64,000 nt of DNA from Noviherbaspirillum aridicola (GTDB lineage: Bacteria > Pseudomonadota > Gammaproteobacteria > Burkholderiales > Burkholderiaceae_D): NCBI RefSeq assembly GCF_019656455.1, contig NZ_BPMK01000014.1:86517-150516 (forward strand), in the 5' to 3' direction. Each line of letters opens with the position of its first letter. Positions within the stretch are counted from its first letter, which is position 1. The translations under genes were made by a program, and so were the position numbers. The notes below the pieces were generated by a model. That model saw only the letters and a program-made list of their open reading frames with translations. It was not told the origin of the DNA and searched no databases. Below are positions 63,840-64,000 of this stretch, piece by piece.

Positions 63840-64000
63840 ATGGAAATATTCGGCATCCCCCTGCAGGCGCTGCTGAGCCAGCTGCTGCTCGGCCTGGTCA
63901 ACGGCTCGTTCTACGCGATGCTGTCGCTCGGCCTGGCCGTCATCTTCGGCCTGCTCAACGTGATCAACTTTGCGCACGGCGCGCTGTACATGATGGGGGC
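63840..64000 (+). CDS. livH: Liv-type ABC transporter permease LivH, N-terminal part (runs off right edge)
   Basis: The first 53 codons are present: MEIFGIPLQALLSQLLLGLV, then NGSFYAMLSLGLAVIFGLLN and VINFAHGALYMMG. This is the classic LivH opening, with the GLxxIFGxxNxINFAHG motif of the family. ATG 63840 is the first start after a structured gap; the AAAAGATT upstream gives only a weak ribosome binding site. It should form a heterodimer with LivM beyond the window. Confidence 0.88.
   Translation, partial: MEIFGIPLQALLSQLLLGLVNGSFYAMLSLGLAVIFGLLNVINFAHGALYMMG

Overview
The window is uniformly GC-rich, has tightly packed genes with ATGA and TGATG overlaps, and carries gene families typical of Burkholderiales (FcbT-type TRAP transporter, DUF1631, NnrU, Liv-type ABC transporters, putA with an Lrp-type regulator). 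It looks like chromosomal DNA of a free-living, metabolically versatile betaproteobacterium, perhaps of the Oxalobacteraceae; the family-level guess is weak. No rRNA, tRNA, CRISPR array, insertion sequence or phage gene was seen. The only region that looks foreign is the AT-rich left edge, with a truncated ATPase gene.

Layout. 1-2.4 kb: truncated P-loop ATPase gene, then an arsenic resistance operon (arsR-arsC-acr3) behind two stacked palindromes. 2.6-6.1 kb: DUF808 membrane protein, a GST plus FMN-binding protein pair, and a divergent LysR regulator. 6.1-10 kb: three-gene TRAP transporter with a terminator between the binding-protein gene and the permease genes. 10.4-13.2 kb: DUF1631 protein and NnrU. 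13.2-20.3 kb: a PAS-GGDEF-EAL protein divergent from a phosphorelay operon (hybrid kinase, single-domain receiver, HPt-REC-REC-GGDEF cyclase). 20.4-27.5 kb: acyl-CoA synthetase, thioesterase II, TauE/SafE permease, luciferase-like oxidoreductase, Kef antiporter and cysteine synthase. 27.6-37.6 kb: receiver protein, threonine aldolase, outer-membrane barrel, cupin, DUF805, class A penicillin-binding protein, a small DUF5985 operon and a LysR gene facing two small membrane protein genes. 37.6-48.4 kb: a giant soluble poly-HAMP hybrid kinase, a REC-GGDEF-EAL protein and a PAS-GGDEF-EAL protein. 48.7-55.8 kb: Lrp regulator/putA, AsmA-like protein and MTA/SAH nucleosidase. 56.2-60.6 kb: LysR, mmsA and a GMC oxidoreductase, an arrangement matching the 3-hydroxypropionate catabolic locus of Cupriavidus. 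60.9-64 kb: a Liv-type ABC transporter cut off inside livH.

Two themes stand out. The first is signalling: four GGDEF/EAL proteins, two large hybrid kinases and several receivers lie within about 35 kb, and one phosphorelay ends directly in a diguanylate cyclase. The second is a pair of related 169-bp elements in inverted orientation. Each is bounded by DnaA-box-like inverted repeats and each sits at the 3' end of a gene, so together they bracket the lysR-mmsA module. These elements and the nine-unit HAMP array, whose A-type and B-type units co-vary at three sites, are the observations I would follow up first.
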